Below, piece by piece: positions 1-6,646 of a DNA stretch of 15,769 bases. The notes beneath the pieces were generated by a model, which saw nothing but the letters and a program-made list of their open reading frames with translations, made no database searches and was not told the DNA's origin. Where the stretch lies: contig CAKORZ010000029.1 of assembly GCA_934101685.1 (NCBI GenBank), positions 1 through 15,769 of the forward strand, in the 5' to 3' direction. The position numbers were made by a program, and so were the translations under genes. The DNA is from an uncultured Bacilli bacterium. GTDB taxonomy: Bacteria; Bacillota_I; Bacilli_A; RFN20; DUOF01. How positions within the stretch are numbered: the stretch's first letter is position 1; every line of letters starts with the position of its first letter.

Positions 1-807
1 ATTCAATCAGGTTTAGTAGCCGCAAATAGAGTGTTTGCTATTTTAGATGAAAAAGAAGAATTAAATGAAGGAAAAGAAATGTTAAATGAAATTGAAAGTA
101 TAGAATTTAAAAATGTTTGCTTTTCATATACTGATAAACCTTTAATAAAAGATTTAAATTTAAAAATTAATAAAGGAGAAAAAATAGCAATAGTTGGTGA
201 AACTGGAAGTGGCAAATCAACCATCATAAATTTATTAATGCGCTTCTATAAAATAAATAATGGCGAAATTCTTATAAATAATAAATCTATTTATGATTAT
301 GACTTAAGTTCTTATTATAAAAATATCTCCTATGTTCCTCAAGATAAATGGTTATTTGAAGGAACCATTAAAAACAATTTAAAATATGGAAATAGAAGCA
401 TAGATGATCATACTTTGCTAGATATATCTAATATTTCTAATTCTTTAAATATTATTAATAGTTTGCCTAACAAATTTGAAGAATATCTATCTGAAGATGA
501 TAAAAGGTTATCTGAGGGAGAAAAACAATTATTGATAATAACTCGTTCTTTAATTAAAGATTATAACTTATTAATACTAGATGAAGCTACTAGTAATGTA
601 GATGCTACTACTGAAAAACTAGTGCAAAATGCAACTTCTAAATTAATAGAAAACAAAACAACCATTATAATAGCTCACAAATTATCTACTATCTTAAAAG
701 CTGATAAAATTGTTGTAATAAAAAATGGCACGATTTCAGAAATTAAAAATCATGCCATTTTATCTAAAGAAAATGAAGAATATTACAAGTTCATTCAAAC
801 ATTATAA
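1..807 (+). CDS. ABC exporter, C-terminal ATP-binding part (5' end outside window)
   Basis: This is the ATPase end of a fused membrane-plus-ATPase (type IV exporter) half-transporter. The reading frame is open from base 1, so the membrane domain lies outside the window; the first visible residues (IQSGLVAANRVFAIL) are the usual linker after the last helix. In the visible 268 residues I see Walker A GETGSGKST (about 66-74), the Q-loop PQDKW (about Q114), an ABC signature with a variant core, LSEGE (170-174) in place of LSGGQ, Walker B LLILDEA (190-196) and the switch histidine in IIAHKLST (about 226). It would hydrolyse ATP to drive export of an unknown substrate, probably as a heterodimer with a second half-transporter encoded upstream; the substrate cannot be read from this part. 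Its TAA (805-807) lies in the palindrome TTATAA that also forms the stop of the convergent gene. Confidence 0.93.
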   Translation: MQSGLVAANRVFAILDEKEELNEGKEMLNEIESIEFKNVCFSYTDKPLIKDLNLKINKGEKIAIVGETGSGKSTIINLLMRFYKINNGEILINNKSIYDYDLSSYYKNISYVPQDKWLFEGTIKNNLKYGNRSIDDHTLLDISNISNSLNIINSLPNKFEEYLSEDDKRLSEGEKQLLIITRSLIKDYNLLILDEATSNVDATTEKLVQNATSKLIENKTTIIIAHKLSTILKADKIVVIKNGTISEIKNHAILSKENEEYYKFIQTL

Positions 808-820
808 TTTATAATGAACT
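788..820 (+). terminator. Weak hairpin at the convergent 3' ends of the ABC and MBL genes
   Basis: AGTTCATT (788-795) and AATGAACT (813-820) are perfect complements around a 17-base loop that contains both stop codons. The run after it on the + strand (CTTTCTTCTCC) is only pyrimidine-rich, and the - strand side lacks a clean T run. It may slow or end transcription of both genes, but this is a weak candidate. Confidence 0.3.
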
Positions 821-1407
821 CTTTCTTCTCCTATTGTAGTAACATCTCCATGGCCTGGATAAACAGTGAAGGAACTATCTAAAGTAAACAAATACTTTAA
901 GCTTTCCTTCATTTTTGTTTTATCTCCACCATATAAATCTACTCTACCATATGTTCCCTTAAATAGTGTATCTCCACTAAATAAGCCATCACCAATAATA
1001 TAACCAACACCACCAGGAGTATGACCAGGTAAAAAGATGACTTCAATTCTAAAATCACCAATCTCTAAAATAACTTCTTCATCAAAATAAACAACATTAT
1101 CTAAAGTTATATTAGTTTTACTATATTTTAATGATCCATTCTTATTAGCATCTTCTATAATCTCTTTTTCATTAATACAAGCATAAATATTACAATTTTC
1201 AAGTAATGATAATTGTTTAGCTGCTCCAATATGATCATAATGACCATGAGTTAATAAAATAGCTTTAACTTTTAATTCTTTCTCATTTAAATATTGGTTA
1301 ATTTTATTTATATCGCTACCTGGATCTATAACAATGCAAAATTTATCTTTACTAATAATATAAACATTTTCTTGTAACAAACCTGTTTTTATCATCTTTA
1401 CTTCCAT
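802..1407 (-). CDS. Metallo-beta-lactamase-fold hydrolase (glyoxalase II-like)
   Basis: A 201-residue cytoplasmic metal-dependent hydrolase of the glyoxalase II/YcbL-like branch of the MBL fold. The metal motif THGHYDHIG gives H54, H56, D58 and H59. Further ligands are the histidine in LPGHTPGGV, the aspartate in LFSGDTLF and the histidine in VYPGHGD, so both metal sites look complete. The length fits short bacterial members without the C-terminal glutathione-binding domain of true glyoxalase II; the substrate is therefore uncertain, with small thioesters such as acyl- or lactoyl-thiol adducts as likely candidates. The start at 1407 is backed by a G-rich ribosome binding site (GGGGGG eight bases upstream). 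It lies 38 bases behind rpmG with a terminator between, so it may depend on read-through or an unseen promoter. Its last codon and stop share TTATAA with the ABC gene. Confidence 0.88.
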   Translation of the reverse strand: MEVKMIKTGLLQENVYIISKDKFCIVIDPGSDINKINQYLNEKELKVKAILLTHGHYDHIGAAKQLSLLENCNIYACINEKEIIEDANKNGSLKYSKTNITLDNVVYFDEEVILEIGDFRIEVIFLPGHTPGGVGYIIGDGLFSGDTLFKGTYGRVDLYGGDKTKMKESLKYLFTLDSSFTVYPGHGDVTTIGEERVHYKL

Positions 1408-1426
1408 TGTTATTTCCCCCCTTTAA

Positions 1427-1448
1427 ATAAAAAAGTCCATAAGGACTA
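1427..1448 (-). terminator. Intrinsic terminator of rpmG
   Basis: On the - strand AGTCC, a TTAT loop and GGACT (arms 1443-1447 and 1434-1438) are followed by TTTTTTATTT. The 5' arm overlaps the rpmG stop codon TAG (1446-1448). The stem is short (5 bp) but the T run is good. Confidence 0.65.
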
Positions 1449-1604
1449 TTTTTTTTCTTTGTGCATAGTTTTTTTATTACATCTAGGACAATATTTTTGA
1501 ATTTCAACTCTATCTGGATGTAATCTTTTATTTTTAGTTCCAATATAATTTTCTTCTCCACAAACACTGCACTTATATATGATGTTTTCTCTAACTGCTG
1601 CCAT
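1446..1604 (-). CDS. rpmG: Ribosomal protein L33, zinc-binding form
   Basis: A 52-residue protein, MAAVRENIIYKCSVCGEENY and onward, ending in a basic tail. It is large-subunit ribosomal protein bL33. Two CxxC pairs (KCSVC near residues 12-15 and YCPRC near 39-42) mark the zinc-containing form, as opposed to the cysteine-free paralogue that many Bacillota make under zinc limitation. The motif ENYIGTKNKRLHPDRVEIQKYCPRC is typical. GGAGGTG lies six bases before the ATG. It appears monocistronic, with an extended -10 promoter and its own terminator. A single C+ copy does not tell whether a C- paralogue exists elsewhere in the genome. Confidence 0.95.
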   Translation of the reverse strand: MAAVRENIIYKCSVCGEENYIGTKNKRLHPDRVEIQKYCPRCNKKTMHKEKK

Positions 1605-1637
1605 TAAACACACCTCCATATAATTTGACTTTAGTAT

Positions 1638-1646
1638 ATTATCACA
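1638..1646 (-). promoter_or_regulatory. Possible extended -10 promoter of rpmG
   Basis: On the - strand TGTGATAAT reads as an extended -10 element (TGn followed by GATAAT at 1638-1643). No convincing -35 box is visible, which is common for extended -10 promoters. It lies about 35 bases upstream of the rpmG ATG. Confidence 0.35.
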
Positions 1647-1667
1647 TAAATAATAAAAATTCCATAT

Positions 1668-1722
1668 AAAAAAACAACTTATTTATATTTTTATTTTAAA
1701 AACATAATTTAAGCTGTTTTTT
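1668..1722 (-). terminator. Terminator of the 1730-2365 gene
   Basis: On the - strand AAAAAACAGCTT (1722-1711) pairs with AAGTTGTTTTTT (1680-1669) over 12 bp. One pair is a G-U wobble that exists only in the - strand RNA, which fixes the direction. The loop of about 30 bases can fold further. It begins seven bases after the stop codon. Confidence 0.6.
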
Positions 1723-1729
1723 AACACTT

Positions 1730-2365
1730 TTATCTTTGTACACTTCTATAATGATCTACTATAGTATAAGCATTTAAAGCATATCTACTAACAATATCTT
1801 GTTTCTCTCCAATTGAGCTAACAACTTCATTTCTAACATCACTAACTAAACAATGTTCAAATGATCTAATTACTTTATTAAAATCATCTTTGCAATATTC
1901 ATTACTAATATATTTCATTTCAAAATCAACTTTAAAATTATAAACAAAATTATCTATATCTTCTTCTAGTCCTAAAACATCATAATCACATATCTTATCT
2001 ACTATACTTTTAACTTCACTACTCATCTTCTTTTTAGTGTTATCACCTTTAATTAACTTGTTTTTAAAAAAGTTACCCATAGACATTCTTAAAAGTTCTA
2101 CTTCCTTGTCAAACCTTTTAAGATACTTACTTTCATGAGTAACTTTAATCTCGTTAATTTTCTTTTTAAATTCATCACATATTTCATTTAATTTAGCACT
2201 ACTAAGTATTTCATACTCTTCATTAAAATATTCTAAACTAGACTCAAAATCATTCAAGCTACTTTCAAATAGCCTATTAATATCTCTATTCATTCGGTTA
2301 TTACTAGAACTAAATTCTTCCTTCATTCTAGAAAAATTATCTAGAAGACTGTTCTCGGCATTCAT
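1730..2365 (-). CDS. Unrecognised helical, probably coiled-coil protein
   Basis: I do not recognise this 211-residue protein. It is rich in Lys, Glu, Asp, Ser and Asn, with no signal peptide and no membrane segment. The N-terminal 90 residues or so (MNAENSLLDNFSRMKEEF through KINEIKVTHESKYLKRF) show spaced Leu, Ile and Phe among charged residues, as in a long amphipathic helix or coiled coil. The C-terminal part (from about residue 120) looks more globular, with two Cys (SNEYCKDD, FEHCLVS) and a final DIVSRYALNAYTIVDHY helix. The start is well supported by AAGGAGGT eight bases upstream. It has its own terminator, so it is probably a single-gene unit. A cytoplasmic scaffold, or a lineage-specific analogue of a cell-division or nucleoid factor, would fit the shape, but nothing in the sequence shows function. 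Confidence 0.75.
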   Translation of the reverse strand: MNAENSLLDNFSRMKEEFSSSNNRMNRDINRLFESSLNDFESSLEYFNEEYEILSSAKLNEICDEFKKKINEIKVTHESKYLKRFDKEVELLRMSMGNFFKNKLIKGDNTKKKMSSEVKSIVDKICDYDVLGLEEDIDNFVYNFKVDFEMKYISNEYCKDDFNKVIRSFEHCLVSDVRNEVVSSIGEKQDIVSRYALNAYTIVDHYRSVQR

Positions 2366-2430
2366 CGTAATTACCTCCTTTTTATTATTCTATCATAACT
2401 CACAAATTAAAATTATAATTAATTATTTAG

Positions 2431-2459
2431 TTGTGAATTACTACCTAGATGCATATTAT
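2431..2459 (+). promoter_or_regulatory. Promoter of the DUF2624-like gene
   Basis: TTGTGA (2431-2436), a 17-base spacer and TATTAT (2454-2459). Transcription would start near 2466, just ahead of or inside the ribosome binding site GGTGAT, which rules out the GTG codons at 2463 and 2466 as starts. The -35 box also forms the right arm of an inverted repeat (TCACAA/TTGTGA) with the left arm near 2399. Confidence 0.5.
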
Positions 2460-2477
2460 TAAGTGGTGATATATTAT

Positions 2478-2738
2478 ATGTTTATGAGTATGATTATAAA
2501 CAATTATTTAAAAAGCATAACCATTGAGAAAGCTATTTTAGTTTCTAAACAGTTATGTATTGAATTTACTTATGATGAAATGAGAGTTGTTTTACCATTT
2601 GTAAAAGCTAATTGGCAAAATTTTTTAGATGAAAGAAATAAAATGTATTTAATTAAAGCACTAGCTAATAAAACAAGCCAAGTTACTGCTTCAAAGACCG
2701 ATGCTCTAATAAATAAATTATTAATTATCTTCTCTTAA
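2478..2738 (+). CDS. DUF2624-like small protein (YqfT-like)
   Basis: An 86-residue protein read from ATG 2478, placed by GGTGAT seven bases upstream and by the promoter position; GTG 2463 would add five residues but sits at the expected transcript start. The pattern INNYLKSITIEKAILVSKQLCIEFTYDEMRVVLPFVK, then FLDERNKMYLIKAL, then INKLLIIF resembles the Bacillus YqfT/DUF2624 family: a short N-terminal helix, an LTxxELLxxxxQYxIxLTxEQAxxI-like core, an NERxxLL-like helix and a final F. Position supports this: in Bacillus, yqfT lies directly next to the endonuclease IV gene (yqfS), and here it faces nfo tail to tail with an 18-base overlap (2721-2738). The family has no settled function. The assignment is from memory of the family pattern and is not certain. 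Confidence 0.6.
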   Translation: MFMSMIINNYLKSITIEKAILVSKQLCIEFTYDEMRVVLPFVKANWQNFLDERNKMYLIKALANKTSQVTASKTDALINKLLIIFS

Positions 2739-3581
2739 TAAAGCAATCTCTTCTTTATATGGTGCATTACCATTAACATAAGGAGTTTCTAATATTTTTA
2801 TAGTGCCTTCAAATTTAAAGTGATGAACCACTTTTCTTAATGTTTCTAACCCAACATATCCTTTTCCAATGTTTTCGTGTCTATCTTTTCTAGCACCTCT
2901 AACGTTTTTAGAGTCATTAACATGTATAACTTTAAGATATTTTAATCCAATAATATTATCAAATTCATTAATAACACCATCTAAATCATTTACTAAATCA
3001 TATCCCGCATCATGAGTATGACAAGTATCAAAACATACTCCTATTTTTTCTTTTTTATTAACATTTTCTATTATATAAGCAAGTTCATCAAAAGAAGAAC
3101 CCATCTCATTACCCTTACCTGCCATAGTTTCAAGCAAGACTACTACACTACTATCATCTTTATCTAACACTTCATTTAAAGCATCTATTATTCTAGCAAG
3201 ACCTATTTCTACTCCAAGTCCTAAATGACTTCCTGGATGAAGAACTAAATATTTGCATCCAATATAAGCAGTTCTTTTAATTTCATCTAAAAGAACTTTT
3301 TTAGATAACTCATAGATTCCATCATCCTTAGCATTAGCAATATTAATAATATATGGAGCATGCACTACAACATTATTAATATCAATATTATTTTCTTCCA
3401 TTAATTTTCTTGCTTCTTCCACCTTTAATTCGGTAACCGGTTTTCTTGCAGTATTTTGTGGAGCTCCTGTATAAAACATAAAAGTATTAGCGTCATAGCT
3501 AAGTGCCTCTTTTACACTTCCAACTAGAAAAGAAGGAGAACTCATACTAACATGTGAACCAATAATTATTTCTTTACTCAT
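2721..3581 (-). CDS. nfo: Endonuclease IV (AP endonuclease, base excision repair)
   Basis: A 286-residue trinuclear zinc enzyme that cuts DNA 5' of abasic sites and trims blocked 3' ends. All nine metal ligands of the family can be placed: H74 (VVVHAPY), H115 (LVLHPGSH), E151 (LLETMAGKG), D185 and H188 (CFDTCHTHDAG), H220 (KVIHVNDSKN), D233 and H235 (RKDRHENIG) and E265 (ILETPY). The start at 3581 (MSKEIIIGSHVSM) is chosen because GGAGGT precedes it and the family begins there; an upstream in-frame start at 3629 would be inside cshB. Start and cshB stop overlap in ATGAGTAA (3574-3581), which suggests translational coupling in a cshB-nfo operon, the same order as yqfR-yqfS in Bacillus. The 3' end overlaps the convergent DUF2624-like gene by 18 bases, and I see no G/C-containing terminator. 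Confidence 0.97.
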   Translation of the reverse strand: MSKEIIIGSHVSMSSPSFLVGSVKEALSYDANTFMFYTGAPQNTARKPVTELKVEEARKLMEENNIDINNVVVHAPYIINIANAKDDGIYELSKKVLLDEIKRTAYIGCKYLVLHPGSHLGLGVEIGLARIIDALNEVLDKDDSSVVVLLETMAGKGNEMGSSFDELAYIIENVNKKEKIGVCFDTCHTHDAGYDLVNDLDGVINEFDNIIGLKYLKVIHVNDSKNVRGARKDRHENIGKGYVGLETLRKVVHHFKFEGTIKILETPYVNGNAPYKEEIALLREDN

Positions 3582-4941
3582 GATAATTTTTACCTCCAGG
3601 TTTATAAGATTTCTTTCTTTGCTCTTCAATAGATTTCTTTATTATTTGTCTTTTATGTTTTCTTTTTAATTTATCTATTTCTTCTTTCATTTTTTTCTTA
3701 TATCCTGGTTTAACTTTAGCATTTTTATTCTTTACAGTAACTTTATGAATTTCTTTAGCTAGTTCAGGATCTAACTTTTTATTACCCTTTTCTCTTACAA
3801 ATGGCTTTAATGATTTAAATTCACCATTTTTAATACTAACATTTTCCATTTTTAACCCTTTTTCAATTAATTGTCTAATAATCTTTTCTTCCTTATCATC
3901 ATAAAAAGCAAAGCATTCTCCATTTTCACCATTTCTACCACATCTACCTGCTCTATGGAAATAAAATTCTAAATTATAAGGAAAATCCATACTAATAACA
4001 TGACTAACACCTTCTATATCGATACCTCTAGCAGCAATATCACTACATACAACATATTCATAATCAAGAGATGTTATCTTTTTCATGGCCTGTCTTCTAC
4101 TTCTAGAATCAAGATCACCGTGAATTAATCCGACATTATATCCATGCTCTCTTAACACTTTAAAATACTCATTAACATTTTCTTTTTTAGAAGCAAATAC
4201 TAAACATAAATATGGGTTAATATTACTAACTAAATCTAATAAAGCATCTTTCCTACTCTTTCCTCTTAAGGGTATACATAAGTGTCTTACCTCATTAGCA
4301 GTTAACTCTTTTTTAGATAAATCTATTAATATATTACTCTCCATATATTTCTTAATAAAAACTTTCAATTGTTCACTAATAGTAGCGCTAAACACTAATG
4401 TTTGAACATCTTTCTTTAATTTACTCATTAAAGCATCTATATCTTCTAAAAATTTCATTTCGAATATCATATCTATTTCATCTAAAACAATTGTCTTAAC
4501 TTTAGAAATATCATACATTCCATTACCTAAAAGTAAATCTTTTAATCTAGCAGGAGTACCTATAATAATATGAGGATTTTCTCCCTTTTTCATTAAATCT
4601 CTTTTCCTATCAAACCCACCAGTTAAAAGTTTTACTCTAATTTTATTACAATTACTAACATAATCTAAAGCATTAGAATATATCTGACTAGCAAGTTCTC
4701 TAGTAGGAGCAACTATAATTGTCTCAACATTTTCACTATCAAGATATAAATTTTGCATAATAGGTACTAAAAAAGCATCAGTTTTACCACTACCAGTACT
4801 ACTTCTACCAATTATATTCTTACCTTTTATTGCTAAAGGAATAACCTCTTTTTGTATATCAGTTAATTTTTCATATCCTTTAGTATTAACTAATGTATTA
4901 TATACAAAGTCTTTAAAACCGTATTTACTTATTTCTTCCAT
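3574..4941 (-). CDS. cshB: DEAD-box RNA helicase, CshB type
   Basis: A 455-residue ATP-dependent RNA helicase, expected to unwind rRNA or mRNA duplexes in ribosome assembly and cold growth. In order: Q-motif with F9 and TDIQ (27-30), Walker A SSTGSGKT (47-54), PTRELASQ (79-86), GG (about 108-109), TPAR, motif II as DEID (154-157) rather than DEAD, SAT (185-187), then in the second RecA domain RGIDIEGVSHV and HRAGRCGRNG. The last 80 residues are a Lys-rich tail (KKKMKEEIDKLKRKHKRQ), a likely RNA-binding extension. The start at 4941 is preferred to an in-frame GTG at 4962 because the promoter -10 (4969-4974) would put the transcript start at about that GTG, and AAGGA lies ten bases before the ATG. 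It is followed with overlap by nfo, as in the Bacillus yqfR-yqfS pair, which supports CshB over CshA. Confidence 0.93.
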   Translation of the reverse strand: MEEISKYGFKDFVYNTLVNTKGYEKLTDIQKEVIPLAIKGKNIIGRSSTGSGKTDAFLVPIMQNLYLDSENVETIIVAPTRELASQIYSNALDYVSNCNKIRVKLLTGGFDRKRDLMKKGENPHIIIGTPARLKDLLLGNGMYDISKVKTIVLDEIDMIFEMKFLEDIDALMSKLKKDVQTLVFSATISEQLKVFIKKYMESNILIDLSKKELTANEVRHLCIPLRGKSRKDALLDLVSNINPYLCLVFASKKENVNEYFKVLREHGYNVGLIHGDLDSRSRRQAMKKITSLDYEYVVCSDIAARGIDIEGVSHVISMDFPYNLEFYFHRAGRCGRNGENGECFAFYDDKEEKIIRQLIEKGLKMENVSIKNGEFKSLKPFVREKGNKKLDPELAKEIHKVTVKNKNAKVKPGYKKKMKEEIDKLKRKHKRQIIKKSIEEQRKKSYKPGGKNYHE

Positions 4942-4968
4942 AAAATCACTATCCTTAATCACAATGAA

Positions 4969-4997
4969 ATTATACTTGCTTTACTCTTTATTGTCAA
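4969..4997 (-). promoter_or_regulatory. Consensus promoter of the cshB-nfo operon
   Basis: On the - strand TTGACA (4997-4992), exactly 17 bases, then TATAAT (4974-4969): a perfect sigma-A consensus in both hexamers. Transcription should begin near 4962, giving a leader of about 20 bases before the cshB ATG at 4941. It lies just downstream of the degV terminator. Confidence 0.85.
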
Positions 4998-5006
4998 AGC
5001 AACTAT

Positions 5007-5030
5007 AAAAAAAGAGCAATTTAATTGCTC
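5007..5030 (-). terminator. Intrinsic terminator of degV
   Basis: On the - strand GAGCAA, a five-base loop and TTGCTC (arms 5030-5025 and 5019-5014) are followed by seven T (5013-5007). The 5' arm holds the last codons of degV and its stop TAA (5023-5021) lies in the loop, so the hairpin sits on the end of the gene. Confidence 0.8.
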
Positions 5031-5887
5031 CTTGGATTACCAAAATAAAATACAGCTACTAAACCAGGCCCAGCATGTGCACCAATAGTAGGTCCCATAA
5101 AATATGTTTTATAGTCTTTAAAACCTACTTCTTTTCTCATTCTCTCTTCAACTTCTTTTGCCTTTTCAACATTATCAGCATGACATATATATAATGTTTG
5201 TTCACTAGGATTTATAGCATTTTCTTTTGTCTTATTAACAACATAATCAAGAGCGTGCTTTTCTCCTCTTACTTTTGCTGTAACTCTAAGTCTCCCATCT
5301 TTGTGACAATCTAGAATTGGATTAATTCTTAATGCTCCACCAATAAAAGCCTCAACCTTAGAAAGTCTTCCTCCTCTAGCAAAATATTTTAATGTGTCAG
5401 TAGTGTAATAAGTATTTAAATGATCAACATCATCTAGTAACTTATTATATGCTTCATCAACACTTAAAGTCTTATAACTAATAGCTTTATCAATAATTAA
5501 AGCTAGTCCTAAACATGCAATTTTGCTATCTATTATTTTAATATTAGCATTAGCATTTTCATTCATTAATTTTTCTGCAGAACTTCTAGCATTATTAATA
5601 GTATTAGACAAACCTTCAGTTAATGAAATATGAATAATATTATTATTTTTGGTTAATTGTTCTTTAAAAAATTTATAATACTCTGTTTCATTTATTTGGC
5701 TAGTCTTAAAGTTTTTTCCATTCCTTATCATATTATAAAAATCTTTAAATTTATTTTCATTCATATCATTCACATATACATTTTCTCCATCTGTATATCT
5801 AAAATAAATAACTGGTATATTTTTTTCTTCTAATTCACTAAGTTTTAAATCACATGATGAGTCTGTTGTTATAATAAAATTTTCCAT
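5021..5887 (-). CDS. DegV family fatty acid-binding protein (FakB-like)
   Basis: A 288-residue DegV-domain protein. Proteins of this family bind a fatty acid in a deep pocket and, as FakB, present it to the kinase FakA for phosphorylation and entry into phospholipid synthesis. Visible features: the N-terminal IITTDSSCDL strand-turn, TSQINETEYYKFF followed by ISLTEGLSNTINNA (the Ser/Thr motif that holds the carboxylate), IDSKIACLGLAL, FARGGRLSKVEAFIGGALRINPIL, and the C-terminal GPTIGAHAGPGLVAVFYFG with the conserved His. The start at 5887 is preferred over one six codons upstream because AAGGAAGGA lies at proper distance and the family begins with the ENFIITTDSS strand. No fakA gene is in the window. 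It is a single-gene unit with its own promoter and terminator, divergent from the XRE regulator. Confidence 0.93.
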   Translation of the reverse strand: MENFIITTDSSCDLKLSELEEKNIPVIYFRYTDGENVYVNDMNENKFKDFYNMIRNGKNFKTSQINETEYYKFFKEQLTKNNNIIHISLTEGLSNTINNARSSAEKLMNENANANIKIIDSKIACLGLALIIDKAISYKTLSVDEAYNKLLDDVDHLNTYYTTDTLKYFARGGRLSKVEAFIGGALRINPILDCHKDGRLRVTAKVRGEKHALDYVVNKTKENAINPSEQTLYICHADNVEKAKEVEERMRKEVGFKDYKTYFMGPTIGAHAGPGLVAVFYFGNPRSN

Positions 5888-5920
5888 TAATATCCTTCCT
5901 TTCAAACAACTTACGTCACT

Positions 5921-5949
5921 AATATATTACTTATGCACCACATTAACAA
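5921..5949 (-). promoter_or_regulatory. Promoter of degV
   Basis: On the - strand TTGTTA (5949-5944), 17 bases, TATATT (5926-5921). Transcription would begin near 5914, about 27 bases before the degV ATG. It diverges from the XRE promoter at 6006-6035. Confidence 0.6.
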
Positions 5950-5986
5950 TACATAACTACCCTATTGATAAATAGTTTCCTCTCCT

Positions 5987-6022
5987 ATTAATTCTATGCA
6001 TTCTCTTGACAAGAGAATTAAT
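5987..6022. promoter_or_regulatory. Nested palindromic operator at the XRE gene promoter
   Basis: TTCTCTTGACAAGAGAA (6001-6017) is a perfect palindrome, 8-bp arms around a central A, and includes the whole -35 box TTGACA (6006-6011). A second inverted pair, ATTAATTCT (5987-5995) and AGAATTAAT (6014-6022), overlaps its right arm. This geometry suits a dimeric helix-turn-helix repressor that blocks sigma contact. The most likely ligand is the XRE protein encoded directly downstream; this is inferred from position. Confidence 0.7.
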
Positions 6023-6035
6023 AAATTTTTATAAT
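6006..6035 (+). promoter_or_regulatory. Promoter of the XRE regulator / pyrophosphatase-like operon
   Basis: TTGACA (6006-6011), 18 bases, TATAAT (6030-6035): consensus hexamers. The transcript would begin near 6042, giving a leader of about 18 bases before the ATG at 6060. The -35 box lies inside a palindrome. Confidence 0.8.
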
Positions 6036-6059
6036 ATTTACGTTAAAGGAGATGTAAAA

Positions 6060-6626
6060 ATGGAGGATATAGAAATAAGGAAAAACTTTTCAAGCAATAT
6101 AACAAAACTTAGAAAAAGTATTAACTTAAATCAAGCACAATTAGCAGAAAAGCTTAATTATACTGATAAAGCTATATCAAAATGGGAAACTGGAGAAACT
6201 ATGCCAGATGTAGTATCAATGCATAAAATTGCAAGCTTTTTTAATGTAACTATAGATGATCTAATTTCTAGTACTAATGTTGTTAAAAAAAGCCATAAAT
6301 TAAGAAATCATATACTTATTACATTAGCATCTACTGGTCTATGTTTCTTGCTTGCAACAATTGCCTTCTTCTTCTTAAAATTATTTGATACTTCTTACCA
6401 TTATTTACCATTTGTTTTAGCATCTATATCGGCTTCCATTGTATTAGTAGTCTTCTCTAAATTATGGTTTAAAGGAATATATGTATTTTTATCCATTACA
6501 TTATTAATTGTAGCAATTGCCATGCTTATAATGTGTTTAATGGAGTTTAAATACTTTTATTTAATTATAATTATAGCTTCAATAATAGATGTATTAATGT
6601 TTATGCTATTAAAAGTAAAAAAATAA
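6060..6626 (+). CDS. Membrane-anchored XRE-family transcription regulator
   Basis: A 188-residue protein. Residues about 8-68 form an XRE/Cro-type helix-turn-helix domain (ITKLRKSINLNQAQLAEKLN, then AISKWETGETMPDVVSMHKIASFFNVTIDDL, the classic recognition helix and following helices). After a short basic linker there are four hydrophobic segments (about 82-104, 108-131, 134-157 and 159-184), so the protein should sit in the membrane with its DNA-binding domain inside the cell. One-component regulators of this shape are common in Bacillota; the signal is unknown and could be membrane state or a partner protein. The start is the ATG at 6060, with AAAGGAG eight bases upstream; a TTG at 6006 is in frame but is the -35 box. 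The pyrophosphatase-like gene follows after 20 bases and is probably co-transcribed. Confidence 0.9.
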   Translation: MEDIEIRKNFSSNITKLRKSINLNQAQLAEKLNYTDKAISKWETGETMPDVVSMHKIASFFNVTIDDLISSTNVVKKSHKLRNHILITLASTGLCFLLATIAFFFLKLFDTSYHYLPFVLASISASIVLVVFSKLWFKGIYVFLSITLLIVAIAMLIMCLMEFKYFYLIIIIASIIDVLMFMLLKVKK

Positions 6627-6646
6627 TATGTAAGGAGAATAAAAAA

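Noticed and set aside
1352..1567. 71-residue - strand open frame across the rpmG and MBL boundary
   Set aside because: It is a frame-shifted shadow of rpmG; the correct frame gives a full L33 with both zinc CxxC pairs.
2719..2741. AT-only inverted repeat (TTATTAA/TTAATAA) as a terminator of nfo
   Set aside because: Seven A-T pairs only, inside both coding regions and without a T run in either direction; too weak in such AT-rich DNA.
3582..3629. Longer N-terminus of nfo starting at 3629
   Set aside because: The extra 16 residues lie inside the cshB tail, have no family match, and the ATG at 3581 has GGAGGT at the correct distance.
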